Positions 23,640-31,777 of a DNA stretch of 44,816 nucleotides are shown one piece after another. The stretch comes from JOPF133 sp052144935 (GTDB taxonomy: Bacteria > Acidobacteriota > Terriglobia > Bryobacterales > Bryobacteraceae). Under the pieces are notes generated by a model. That model was not told the DNA's origin and made no database searches. It was given only the letters and a program-made list of their open reading frames with translations. Every line of letters starts with the position of its first letter. The stretch's first letter is position 1. The position numbers and the translations under genes were made by a program. The stretch is from positions 1-44,816 of the forward strand of contig JBKQPR010000037.1 in assembly GCA_052144935.1 (NCBI GenBank), read 5' to 3'.

Positions 23640-23921
23640 CGTCGCACCCCACGCCGATGGCCCGCCCCCTTCGGCAACGACGCCCACGGCCTTCGCCTGG
23701 GCCGCGTTCAGGTTTGGATGCTAGCACGTCCGCCACCAAAAGGTTTAGTGGGGATGACTATTTGTTATTACCCATTCCCCACGTTCGGCCCGTATTCTAA
23801 AGCGACCGGCATGAGTGGAGTGGTCGCTGACTTTTTGATAGTGACCCCGTAATTGTACATGTGGTCCATGTTATCCACGGATGTCCCCATCCTGTTGAAG
23901 GATATGGCCGATAAGGCGGTT

Positions 23922-24434
23922 ATGCCGAGTAAGACGGGAGCGGTGGCAGTGCTGCTGCTGGCGTGCGTCATCAGCCCGGCCGGCGCACAGCTTAGCGGAA
24001 CCACGAGCCTGGTGCTACAGGTTAACCCGGAGGCTCGCCTCGACCCGCAGCAGGTTGCTGTCAATTTCCGGGTATCGGCCGGCGGCGCTTCCGACGTCAC
24101 CAGGCAAACCACCAGTGTAGCGGCGTGGGTGAGAGCGTTGCCTGGCCAGCAGATTCGAGTCACCGCGCGCCTGGTCAGCCTCAACGGCCCGGATGGCGCG
24201 GCGTCGGTTATGGCGGTCCGCTGGGCAGGATCGACGACCCGTGCGACCGCAGGGGGCCAGGCGGCCACCTGTTCCAGCGGCACTTTCGAACCGGGTGCCA
24301 CCCACGACCTTGTGCTAGGCTGGCAACGGTCGGGAATCCTCACCTGCGCGGTGAACTTCGAACTGGCCGCGGCGCAGAATCTTCCCCCCGGACTGTACTC
24401 GGGCATCGTGGACCTGGCGCTGGACACACGCTGA
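23922..24434 (+). CDS. Secreted protein of unknown function
   Basis: A 170-residue protein with a clear signal peptide (MPSKTGAVAVLLLACVISPA, probable cleavage after AGA before QLSG). The mature part alternates short beta-prone strands with Gly/Ala/Thr turns (LVLQVNPEARLDPQQVAVNF; ending LPPGLYSGIVDLALDTR), suggesting a small beta-sandwich like many extracellular or fimbrial domains. Two cysteines (in TCSSGTF and LTCAVNF) could form a disulphide. AAGG lies five bases before the ATG at 23922; ATGs at 23904 and 23853 are in frame but less well placed. No family was recognised, and it stands alone on its strand. Confidence 0.6.
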   Translation: MPSKTGAVAVLLLACVISPAGAQLSGTTSLVLQVNPEARLDPQQVAVNFRVSAGGASDVTRQTTSVAAWVRALPGQQIRVTARLVSLNGPDGAASVMAVRWAGSTTRATAGGQAATCSSGTFEPGATHDLVLGWQRSGILTCAVNFELAAAQNLPPGLYSGIVDLALDTR

Positions 24435-24571
24435 CCCGATCTTAAATCGAAGCTCCCGGCGATTGGCTGGTTCTGGTTGTTCTCGGGAGACGCAGCAAGG
24501 TCGGCGTGGGTGCGTTGAAGGTTGGTTCATCAATGCCGCCGCGCGGGAGCCACGCGACGCCAACCCTGCCG

Positions 24572-24808
24572 TTAAGCTGCCAGCGACTGGAGTTCGAGAT
24601 TTTCAATCGCAAAAGACCCTTGCGCGCGCAGGGCCGCCTTCCGAGCGATCTGCTGCTTGAGGTCGGCGAGCATGTCCTGGAACTGACAGGCAGCCGCCAC
24701 GCCACGGCCGAGCCGTGCGAGATCGAGACGCTGGAGATGGGCGGCGTGTGCGCTAATGCCGCTCGATATCCGGGCGAGCAGGCTGCTCTGATAGTTCCGT
24801 GTGTTCAT
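24572..24808 (-). CDS. Doubtful small hypothetical protein
   Basis: A 78-residue minus-strand frame starting MNTRNYQSSLLARISSGISA and ending FAIENLELQSLAA. It has mixed charged and aliphatic composition consistent with helices, and CATAAT lies a few bases before the ATG, but no Shine-Dalgarno. It is the only frame in 24435-25450 that looks protein-like; the rest of that roughly 1-kb gap shows nothing I can support. Confidence 0.25.
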   Translation of the reverse strand: MNTRNYQSSLLARISSGISAHAAHLQRLDLARLGRGVAAACQFQDMLADLKQQIARKAALRAQGSFAIENLELQSLAA

Positions 24809-25516
24809 GAGAACTATTATGCGGGGCCGGTACATGAAGAGAAAAGTCCTACGGTTGCTACGGCGGTAAGTGGCACTCGTACCAAAGGACCTATTACGCA
24901 GAAAGGCCACGAGCTTCGGCCCCAGGAGCGCGTTCTGAATTCGGGACCATGGATTCGCAGTGAAGTGGTTCCATTCGTTCGCACGACAACACCGGAGAGA
25001 ATCAGTTGCAGGCCGTTATACCCCCCGTCGAGCAGGACGGCCCAGTGGATGGAGATGTCAATCCTCTGTCCATGAACGCAAAGGAAGCCTGAGAACTCCA
25101 TGAGGCCGACCGCACCTTGAGGAACACCTGCTCGCCCGCCCGGAGTGCGTTGATCGGGCGGAGGATGCTGCCGCTTGCGTGGACACACTTCGAGCGGCGA
25201 TTGTAATGGGGAACTTCGATCTAGAGTAATTGGTTTCGCAACCAAAGCCAGACGGTGCTCTACTGGCTCGTCGCGACACGGCATCGCCCAGCGCGCGCTC
25301 AACCGCTTTGCCGGCAGTGTCTCTAGCTGCGGACATTCTAGTCTTGCTCCCCCCAAGAAGCCAAAATAGAATTATACCAGGCCCAAGAATATATCAGATA
25401 AACCGGTCCCGTTAACTAAAGGGATCTTCCCAAATCCCCTTGTAGTTTTATACCCTGTGGGTGGCGTCCTTTGGGTAAGTGTAGCGAGGCGTCATTTTCT
25501 TTTGGAGAAAACCGCA

Positions 25517-26251
25517 ATGTTCAGATTACTGCAAGGCGTCGTTGTCTGCTCAGTGCTCGGATCGATTCCTGGGAACGCGGGAGCCATCGTCAACGTGCAG
25601 TTTCGCCCGTCATCGGGAGCCGTGTACAGTGGTCCCGGCGCGGTAGTTGGAACGGCTGGAGATGAGTGGAATTCGTTCACGACAAACGACCAAGTGGCTC
25701 CGGTAGTACTCGAAGACTCTGCCGGAAACCCCACGACCGATCTGATGACCTGGAGTGTGCAGTACATGGTTTCTCATTCCCCGAATAGCGGGTTTGACTC
25801 AACCATCTACAAGAATCTGATGGATAACTATCTCGCGGTGATAAGCAATACACCGGCCAGTACGATCACGCTCACCGGCCTCGCCGCTGGCAATTATGAT
25901 CTGTACATCTATACTCAGGGCGACTACGCTTCTGCGGGGCGTATGCTGACGGTCGGCGTAAGCGGTCTTTCGTCGGAGACCAGCTCCTCAACCGTCGCTA
26001 CCGCGAGCACGTTTGTTGAAGGTCAAAACTATCTCCTCTTCACGCCGACCGTGAGCGCCGGCGGGACGCTGACGATGACACTCTCGAATCCCTCCGGATC
26101 CAACGAGGCGGATATGAATGGCTTCCAACTCGTGGATCTCGGTCCGGAGGCTGGTTCCGCTCCGGAGCCAGGTTCATTGGCGATGACAGCGTTCGGCGTT
26201 CTTGGCGTTCTATGCGCTTTGCGCCGCCGTCGCACATCGGTGCCCAGTTAG
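25517..26251 (+). CDS. PEP-CTERM sorting-domain secreted protein
   Basis: A 244-residue protein with an N-terminal signal peptide (MFRLLQGVVVCSVLGSIPGN, cleavage near NAGA) and a C-terminal sorting tail beginning at residue 216: PEPGSLAMTAFGVLGVLCAL followed by RRRR. PEP-CTERM tails are cut and anchored by exosortases during export to the cell surface, often with exopolysaccharide production. The mature region is Ser/Thr/Gly-rich (TLTGLAAGNYDLYIYTQGDY) and resembles beta-sandwich domains of other such proteins. GGAG lies nine bases before the ATG. The upstream 150 bases are unusually AT-rich for this genome. No exosortase gene is in the window. Confidence 0.85.
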   Translation: MFRLLQGVVVCSVLGSIPGNAGAIVNVQFRPSSGAVYSGPGAVVGTAGDEWNSFTTNDQVAPVVLEDSAGNPTTDLMTWSVQYMVSHSPNSGFDSTIYKNLMDNYLAVISNTPASTITLTGLAAGNYDLYIYTQGDYASAGRMLTVGVSGLSSETSSSTVATASTFVEGQNYLLFTPTVSAGGTLTMTLSNPSGSNEADMNGFQLVDLGPEAGSAPEPGSLAMTAFGVLGVLCALRRRRTSVPS

Positions 26252-26421
26252 GCGACAAAACGCGGCGGGCCATGCTTCGAGTCGTTTCTGGGTGTCAACC
26301 GGCTGAAGGCCCGGATACCTGCCGCCAAGTTCCCGGTAATGCTCTCGGACTCTGGCCTGAACGGCTCTCGGTTTGTCAGGTTCCGACAGATTCGCGAAGC
26401 CTTCCGCCAGCCAAAGCACAC

Positions 26422-26760
26422 CTTCCGTGGGCGTCCAGGCGATGAGCCGACCTTCAGAGCGTCGGCGCCGCGTCGCCGCCAGGCATTGCGCCAACGCATC
26501 ACCGAACTAGCCGTCGGCACCCGTGCCGCCCGTTGCGCCAGGCCGCAAAAGCGTCGAGTGGAGACTCGACGCTACAGGCTGAGAGCCTTGGCTGAGAGCC
26601 TGCGCCACCGCGGCATACTGTTATACACGGCTGCATAGATAACGCACATAATGCACTAATAGGTACAGGAGGCTAATGCCTGTGCCTGGACCGAAGGGCA
26701 GCGCCGATCTGATTGCCGACCTCGTTGAGCGACAAGCCGGACTTCAGCAACGCCAACGCG
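26422..26760 (-). pseudogene. Broken IS630-like transposase N-terminal (helix-turn-helix) fragments
   Basis: Two separated minus-strand pieces look like one helix-turn-helix region. LALLKSGLSLNEVGNQIGAA (about 26700-26760) would normally run straight into SSVMRWRNAWRRRGADAL and SPGRPRKV (about 26422-26520), as in IS630-family transposases. Here about 170 bases separate them, including a stop, a hairpin repeat (26550-26573) and a duplicated 19-bp piece. Downstream of GRPRKV the frame is lost. No catalytic DDE part remains. The family assignment is by motif style only. Confidence 0.5.
26550..26573. repeat. Hairpin repeat within the broken transposase
   Basis: AGCGTCGAG (26550-26558) and CTCGACGCT (26565-26573) are perfect 9-bp inverted arms around TGGAGA. 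It is similar in design to the palindrome at 1692-1713. It lies in the DNA separating the two transposase fragments. Confidence 0.65.
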
Positions 26761-26782
26761 CGCGGCTGAGAGCCTGCGCCAC
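26590..26782. repeat. 19-bp direct repeat pair
   Basis: GGCTGAGAGCCTGCGCCAC occurs at 26590-26608 and again at 26764-26782. The copies bracket one half of the broken transposase and suggest a local duplication or insertion scar. Confidence 0.6.
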
Positions 26783-26942
26783 GTCTGCCGCTCGCTCATG
26801 TGTGAAGTTTATTCTTGCGCGGTTCCTGATTGACGCAAGGGCCAAACCCCAAAAGGCGCAGGAATGAAAAATGGCTCTTGCACACAAGCGCGTTGTTTCC
26901 CCCCGCGCGCGTAGCAGTGTGAAGTATTGAGCACCGTTCCAT

Positions 26943-29006
26943 TCATTCGGCTCGGCTCCCGAACAGGCGCATGGCGAATTCAGAGCGGCGCACCGGCCCG
27001 GTCCGCACGGCCTGCCAGGCCGGCAGCTTGTGTGGGATTTTCTCTTCTCGCCAATCGGTCCAATAGAACGGAAGGTCGCCGTGAAACCAGTTGCGATGGT
27101 CCGCCGCCATCCATCCGCGGCGTAGCGTTTCAGCGATCGCCGCCGCGGCGGAAAGATGCTGCCCGAGGTACGCAGTCAGAGCCATAGCGGCTTCCGCCCG
27201 CGTGACCGGCGCATCCGGAGCGGCATGCAAGCCGGGTCCGGTGAGTGGGTATACTCCCCGGATCGCAGCCATCTGAATCGCCGCAAACGCCGGATGATCC
27301 GGTCCCAGATCGTCAAACCACACCAGCGGGACACCCGCCCGAGCCAGTTCCCGCTGCACGGCCGCGGCTTGCGGCCTGGCGCCCTGCTCAAGCTGCAGGC
27401 TCGCGATCATTCCCGCCGATTCGCCCACGTTCCATTCAATAGGGTGCAACCGGAACGCTCCATTGGTTAAGTGCGTCACACCCAGATTCTTTGCCGCCGG
27501 CAAAAAGTTTTCCACGGTATCGCGCGGCAGCAGAGCCGCCATCGGCACCTGAAACGGCCGCGGCATCATCATGCGCCCGCGTTCGTCGGCCCCGCACGGG
27601 TGGATATCCACCATGTAGAAGCCGACGCCGACCGAATCCGCCAGCCATTTGGCGCGCGGCCCAGGTTGATACCGGTCGACGATGTCCTGCTCGGCCACCC
27701 GGCCTTGCGCCAAAATCCTCCGCGACTCGCGGATATAGGGGTACTTCGACATCCCGTCGGCGGTCTGCATCACGTCCGGGCGCAGCATGAGCTCGGGATA
27801 TCCGGAGCCGCTTCCGTCGTCTCGTGGGAGATCGTTCTGCAACCAGTAGAGGAAAGCCAGCGAGGTCTGTTTCGCTCTTTGCAGGATACGTGCCGTGTCC
27901 TCCGGCGTGCGATCCAGAATGGATTCCGTTGCGTAGTCCTGGCGGGGCCAGTTCATCAGGGCGATATCGTGAGGCACTCCCGATACGAAATTGGCCGCCG
28001 CCAGAAGCCGCCGCCAGGGAAAGAACGGGCCGGGCGACATGTTGTTGGGCACCGGCGGGTCCTCGCCAAACATCCGGTACCGGACCAGCCCCTCCCAGCC
28101 GAGCTCGGCCGGATAATCGATCTGTAACGTGAATGCCTGACGCTTCACAATGGCCTGGTAGTCCGGCGGGAGAACGATGCGGTGTTGCTCCCCGTCCCGC
28201 CTCTCGACCGCGAATGGATACGTGAAACTTTGCACGCACGCACGGTTCGGTTGCTCGGCGGCATCGGCTTCCCCAGTGTCGGCCTTCGCCTCCGAACCGG
28301 CCACGTAAGCCACCTTGGCCAGGGGCAGCAATTCGCCGGTCTCTGTGGCATCCAGGACAAACCGGGTACGGATGCGAATGGCGGCGTGCTTTTCGAACCG
28401 CCACGCCAAGGCCCCCTCGATGCGCGATCCCTCGCGGCTCAACATCAGCACTTTGGTCCGCGGCAGAAGCTCGATTTTTCCGTTCTTCAGCATTTCGCGG
28501 AGGACGGCTTCGCCGACTCGCGGCTCAAAGCAAAGCGGCGAAACATAGCAGGATCCCGGATTCAGGTTTTCCCATCGCGCTGCCGCCTCCGTCAGCCGGT
28601 AATTCGTCCGGTAGGCCTCCCGGATGCCATTGCGGAATTGGTAATAGCTGCGTGTGCCGCCGGCGAATTCGATGAAGCGGTTCTCATCGAGCGCCGGGAC
28701 GCCGCCGGAGGTCGCTTGGCCGCCGACCCAATCGGTCTCATCCGTCAAACAGACGCTGTGCCCTCGTCCTGCCGCCGTCAGGGCGGCCGCCACCCCGCCC
28801 ATGCCGGCTCCGGCCACCAGCACGTCACAACTCAACTCCTCGGGATTGGGCCCGGCGTGCACGTGCAGGACGGCGCGAAGCGGATCTCCATTCGCGGGAA
28901 CACCGGGTACATCGAGGACGGTGAAGTCCTGTGAGCGAGCCGGCGCCACGACCAAGGCCACCAAGCTCAGGAGTAGCGGATATCGATTTCGGGCGTGTCG
29001 ATCCAT
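26943..29006 (-). CDS. Secreted FAD-dependent oxidoreductase with C-terminal SLH-like motifs
   Basis: A 687-residue exported flavoprotein. A signal peptide covers residues 1-25 (LLLSLVALVVAPARS). The FAD-binding Rossmann motif CDVLVAGAGMGGVAAAL spans 60-76, followed by WVGGQATSGGVPALDE, both typical of the FAD_oxidored (PF12831-type) family common in Planctomycetes and Acidobacteria. The C-terminus (570-616 and 633-683) has two SLH-like repeats, with VTRAEAAMALTAYLG and VRRSEFAMRLF. SLH domains usually bind cell-wall polymers, so the enzyme may be held at the surface. Its substrate is unknown; the neighbours suggest a sugar or sugar acid. GGGAGG precedes the ATG, and it overlaps the upstream gene by 40 bases. 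Confidence 0.85.
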   Translation of the reverse strand: MDRHARNRYPLLLSLVALVVAPARSQDFTVLDVPGVPANGDPLRAVLHVHAGPNPEELSCDVLVAGAGMGGVAAALTAAGRGHSVCLTDETDWVGGQATSGGVPALDENRFIEFAGGTRSYYQFRNGIREAYRTNYRLTEAAARWENLNPGSCYVSPLCFEPRVGEAVLREMLKNGKIELLPRTKVLMLSREGSRIEGALAWRFEKHAAIRIRTRFVLDATETGELLPLAKVAYVAGSEAKADTGEADAAEQPNRACVQSFTYPFAVERRDGEQHRIVLPPDYQAIVKRQAFTLQIDYPAELGWEGLVRYRMFGEDPPVPNNMSPGPFFPWRRLLAAANFVSGVPHDIALMNWPRQDYATESILDRTPEDTARILQRAKQTSLAFLYWLQNDLPRDDGSGSGYPELMLRPDVMQTADGMSKYPYIRESRRILAQGRVAEQDIVDRYQPGPRAKWLADSVGVGFYMVDIHPCGADERGRMMMPRPFQVPMAALLPRDTVENFLPAAKNLGVTHLTNGAFRLHPIEWNVGESAGMIASLQLEQGARPQAAAVQRELARAGVPLVWFDDLGPDHPAFAAIQMAAIRGVYPLTGPGLHAAPDAPVTRAEAAMALTAYLGQHLSAAAAIAETLRRGWMAADHRNWFHGDLPFYWTDWREEKIPHKLPAWQAVRTGPVRRSEFAMRLFGSRAE

Positions 29007-30133
29007 GGTCCTCCCTTCAACTTCGAGTCCAGGCCGGCCAACATGATTCCGTTGGCCACCAGTGTCCGCTCGACGGGATTGGGCAGGCGCCTGCTCAGCA
29101 CCAGATCTTCGAAATTACGAACCATGAAGCCCCAATGGTTATGCAGGTAGAGCTGGATGTAAAAACAGGAGGACACCGGCTCCGCCTGGCCCGCGACGCG
29201 GGCGGCGAAGAGGAAGTCGCGCGTCATGCTGTTCAAATTGATCACGGTGGCCAGGGTACCGTCCCGGTACTCTATCAGGAAGGCTTGGGGCGGCTCGTGG
29301 TTGTCTACGGGCGCGGGGTTCACGCGCCGCGTCAGGGCCGCATCCAGCAGGTCTCGCGACCAAGCCGATTGGCGCGCCAGGTCCCAGACTTCCTCGCCAT
29401 CGGCGTAGCGCACGCGAGCCACACCCGTCTCGCCGCCGGCCCGGCGCTCGGCCATAGCTTGCAACATTTCGATGGCATGGTAAACATGCTCTTCCAAGTC
29501 CGAATTGCTCACGGCCAACAGCTCACGGAAGTGTGTGCCGCGGTCGAATTCGAGCGGCGGACGGCGCCAGGTCAACGGCAGCGTCGATCCCGCCATGAAT
29601 GGAATTTTCATGGCGCGCACGGTGTCGTACATCTCTTTAGCGTCTTTCCATTCATAGGCGAGGTACTTATCGTTATGCAGCGGCACGATGCGTCCGTCCT
29701 CCTTCATCACCCGCGTGATTTCGTCGAAGTACCGTTTCCGCGGGTACATGAAGTTTCCGCGGGGGGTCCGCGGGTAATTGCCGTGCTCGCCAATCACCGC
29801 AATTCCGTCCACAGCCAGTTTCGCGCCGCCCAGGCGCAGCGCCTCCGCAACCGTTGGAAATAGCGGGATGGCGTGTTCCCGCGCCTGTTCGTGCGCCATG
29901 TCGTTTACCGGGAACTGGTCGACGTACAACGAGGCTACCTCCACGCGCGGCGCGTACCACTTGCCGTTCAGGCGGTAACCATCCAGCAACCGGCTCATAA
30001 ACACATCCGCGTGTGAATTGGGAAAGTACGCGTTCAGGATGCACGCCACCCGCGGCCGGCGCCGGGTGGCCGCGTGCATCAACCGGCCCGCACCCAGGCC
30101 AGCCGAACCGAAAAGAAATAATCGCCGCTTCAC
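28967..30133 (-). CDS. Tat-like exported protein of unknown function (Gfo/Idh-like domain possible)
   Basis: A 388-residue protein if started at GTG 30133, which has GGGAG nine bases upstream; an ATG at 30166 is in frame but less well placed. The N-terminus KRRLFLFGSAGLGAG resembles a twin-arginine signal. The body contains NSHADVFMSRLLDGY, LAVDGIAVIGEHGNYPRTPR and MKIPFMAGSTLPLTWRRPPL. I recall these phrases from uncharacterised proteins of Planctomycetes and Acidobacteria that sit near sugar oxidoreductases. The order of elements is loosely like Gfo/Idh/MocA proteins, but no clear dinucleotide motif is visible. Its last 40 bases overlap the FAD oxidoreductase start, so the two are probably co-translated. 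Confidence 0.75.
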   Translation of the reverse strand: MKRRLFLFGSAGLGAGRLMHAATRRRPRVACILNAYFPNSHADVFMSRLLDGYRLNGKWYAPRVEVASLYVDQFPVNDMAHEQAREHAIPLFPTVAEALRLGGAKLAVDGIAVIGEHGNYPRTPRGNFMYPRKRYFDEITRVMKEDGRIVPLHNDKYLAYEWKDAKEMYDTVRAMKIPFMAGSTLPLTWRRPPLEFDRGTHFRELLAVSNSDLEEHVYHAIEMLQAMAERRAGGETGVARVRYADGEEVWDLARQSAWSRDLLDAALTRRVNPAPVDNHEPPQAFLIEYRDGTLATVINLNSMTRDFLFAARVAGQAEPVSSCFYIQLYLHNHWGFMVRNFEDLVLSRRLPNPVERTLVANGIMLAGLDSKLKGGPWIDTPEIDIRYS

Positions 30134-30351
30134 AACTCTATGCTCCCATGCGCCGCGGTGCGTCAAAAGGCCGGCTTCAAGGCAAGCTGCAGCATGCGCC
30201 GGTCGCGCGAAGCCCGCATCCGTACGCCGCGGCGCCGGAGCCGATCATTCCGCCACCGGCGCAACGTGTCTTGCCGGCAGCCTCAATTTCAAAAAAGGCG
30301 ATTGTTCCTAATGTGCCACCGAATTTTTCAATTCCTCGCCAGTCTATGGCT

Positions 30352-31617
30352 TCATCCGCGAGCCTCCCGCGGAGCGTATTTTTCCTGAACCAGGAACAGG
30401 TAGGCGGCGATTCCCAGCACCAGGAAAAACCAGATCGCCTGCATCGGTGCGTCGTATTTCCCGGTTGCCTGCTTCAGCCAGCCCGTGAGGATAGGCGCCA
30501 CAATACCGGGTAGATTGGCGGCGCAGTTCTGAATCCCCACAATGCGGCCTATGGCGCCCCCGGGGATCAGCGTCTGCGTCAGCGCCCAGTAGTTCGCCGT
30601 CGCCAGCCCCAACCCGCTGAGCGAGAAGACGGCGAAGAACAGCGCTACCGAAACCGAATCGGAGAGAGCGCCCACCACCTCGGTCGAAGCAATCACAAAT
30701 CCCGCGATGGTGAAGGCCTTGCGCACAAAAACCGGGTTGTGCCCGCGGGCGATCAGTACGTCCGCCGCCCATCCGCCTAGCGCCGCCACCGCAGCCATCC
30801 CGCCAAAGCTGAAGAACGTGTACAGCCCCATGTCGCCCAGCGAGAGATGGCGCCGCTCCACGAAGTAAGCCGGCATCCACGTCATGCAGAAATAGACGAA
30901 GTACATGTAGCAGAATGTCCCGACAATCGTGCCCCAAATCACCGGACTCGCCATCACTCGCCAGAACGGCGTGGCGGGAGCCTGGTTCGATGCCGCGGCT
31001 GCCCTCTCGATCTGGCGATCGTCATCGCGCACCGCAAACAGCCACGGTAGCAGCCAGATCATGCTGCCCACGCCGAGAACGATAAACATCGTCCGCCAGT
31101 CGTAAAGATCGATAAGCCAGGCGGCCAGCGGCGCGCCGATCGCCGGACCAATCTTGGTGCCCGTCATGTACACCCCGATGGCGAGCCCGCGCTCCTTCTC
31201 CGCAAAATGAAAGCGAATCCAGCGCATGCTCGCCGGCGTGACCACCGATTCCGCGACGCCCAGCAGGAAGCGCAAGCCGATCACTTGCGCCAGCGTCCCA
31301 CCCAGCGCGGTCGCCGCCGAGACCAGGCTCCAGGCGAAGAAGCCGATGGCATACGGATACTTCACACCGTAACGGTCGACCATCCAGCCGGCCGGGATCT
31401 GCAGGAAAGCGTATGACCAGAAAAAGGCCGAGTTCAGCGTGCCCCGGCTCGCGTCGGTAAGCTGGAAAAGCCGCCGGAACTCCGGCACCACCACGGCCAC
31501 CGAGATGTTCGATCGCGCCACATAGGCAATAATCACGCCCACCACCAGCAAGCCGATGATCCCCCAGCGCCAGGAGGCGGAGGCCGGAGTTTGCGTCGGG
31601 CGTACTGTCGCTGCCAT
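30352..31617 (-). CDS. MFS transporter, ACS (anion:cation symporter) type
   Basis: A 421-residue inner-membrane transporter with about 12 helices. The N-half carries YVARSNISVAVVVPEFRRLF, a variant of the DRxNxSxA motif of the ACS family, and WMVDRYGVKYPYAIGFFAWS, the MFS motif A. LRFLLGVAESVVTPASMRWI and MTGTKIGPAIGAPLAAWLID are also typical. ACS members take up hexuronates, glucarate, galactonate and similar organic anions. Lying between a rhamnosidase and an oxidoreductase, it may import a sugar acid released outside; that is inference. No strong ribosome-binding site precedes the ATG. Confidence 0.88.
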   Translation of the reverse strand: MAATVRPTQTPASASWRWGIIGLLVVGVIIAYVARSNISVAVVVPEFRRLFQLTDASRGTLNSAFFWSYAFLQIPAGWMVDRYGVKYPYAIGFFAWSLVSAATALGGTLAQVIGLRFLLGVAESVVTPASMRWIRFHFAEKERGLAIGVYMTGTKIGPAIGAPLAAWLIDLYDWRTMFIVLGVGSMIWLLPWLFAVRDDDRQIERAAAASNQAPATPFWRVMASPVIWGTIVGTFCYMYFVYFCMTWMPAYFVERRHLSLGDMGLYTFFSFGGMAAVAALGGWAADVLIARGHNPVFVRKAFTIAGFVIASTEVVGALSDSVSVALFFAVFSLSGLGLATANYWALTQTLIPGGAIGRIVGIQNCAANLPGIVAPILTGWLKQATGKYDAPMQAIWFFLVLGIAAYLFLVQEKYAPREARG

Positions 31618-31777
31618 GGGCTATGGACGATTCTAACGGAAAGCCGGATCAGGGTAGACCGGCGTTTTTTGCCGGCGGCGCAAGCGGCCGGGCCCACCCT
31701 CGACGAAGAGCGCGGCTGGGGGCTCGCCATGGATGTTTGCGCTACAACCGCTGGCTTGCTTTGACGCGTGCGGCTCT

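Noticed and set aside
25450..25516. Sigma54-type promoter before the PEP-CTERM gene
   Set aside because: A TGGC word is present, but no GC doublet follows at the required 10-base spacing.
31650..31690. Intrinsic terminator between rhamnosidase and transporter genes
   Set aside because: The CCGGC/GCCGG arms enclose the T-run as a loop instead of being followed by it, on either strand.
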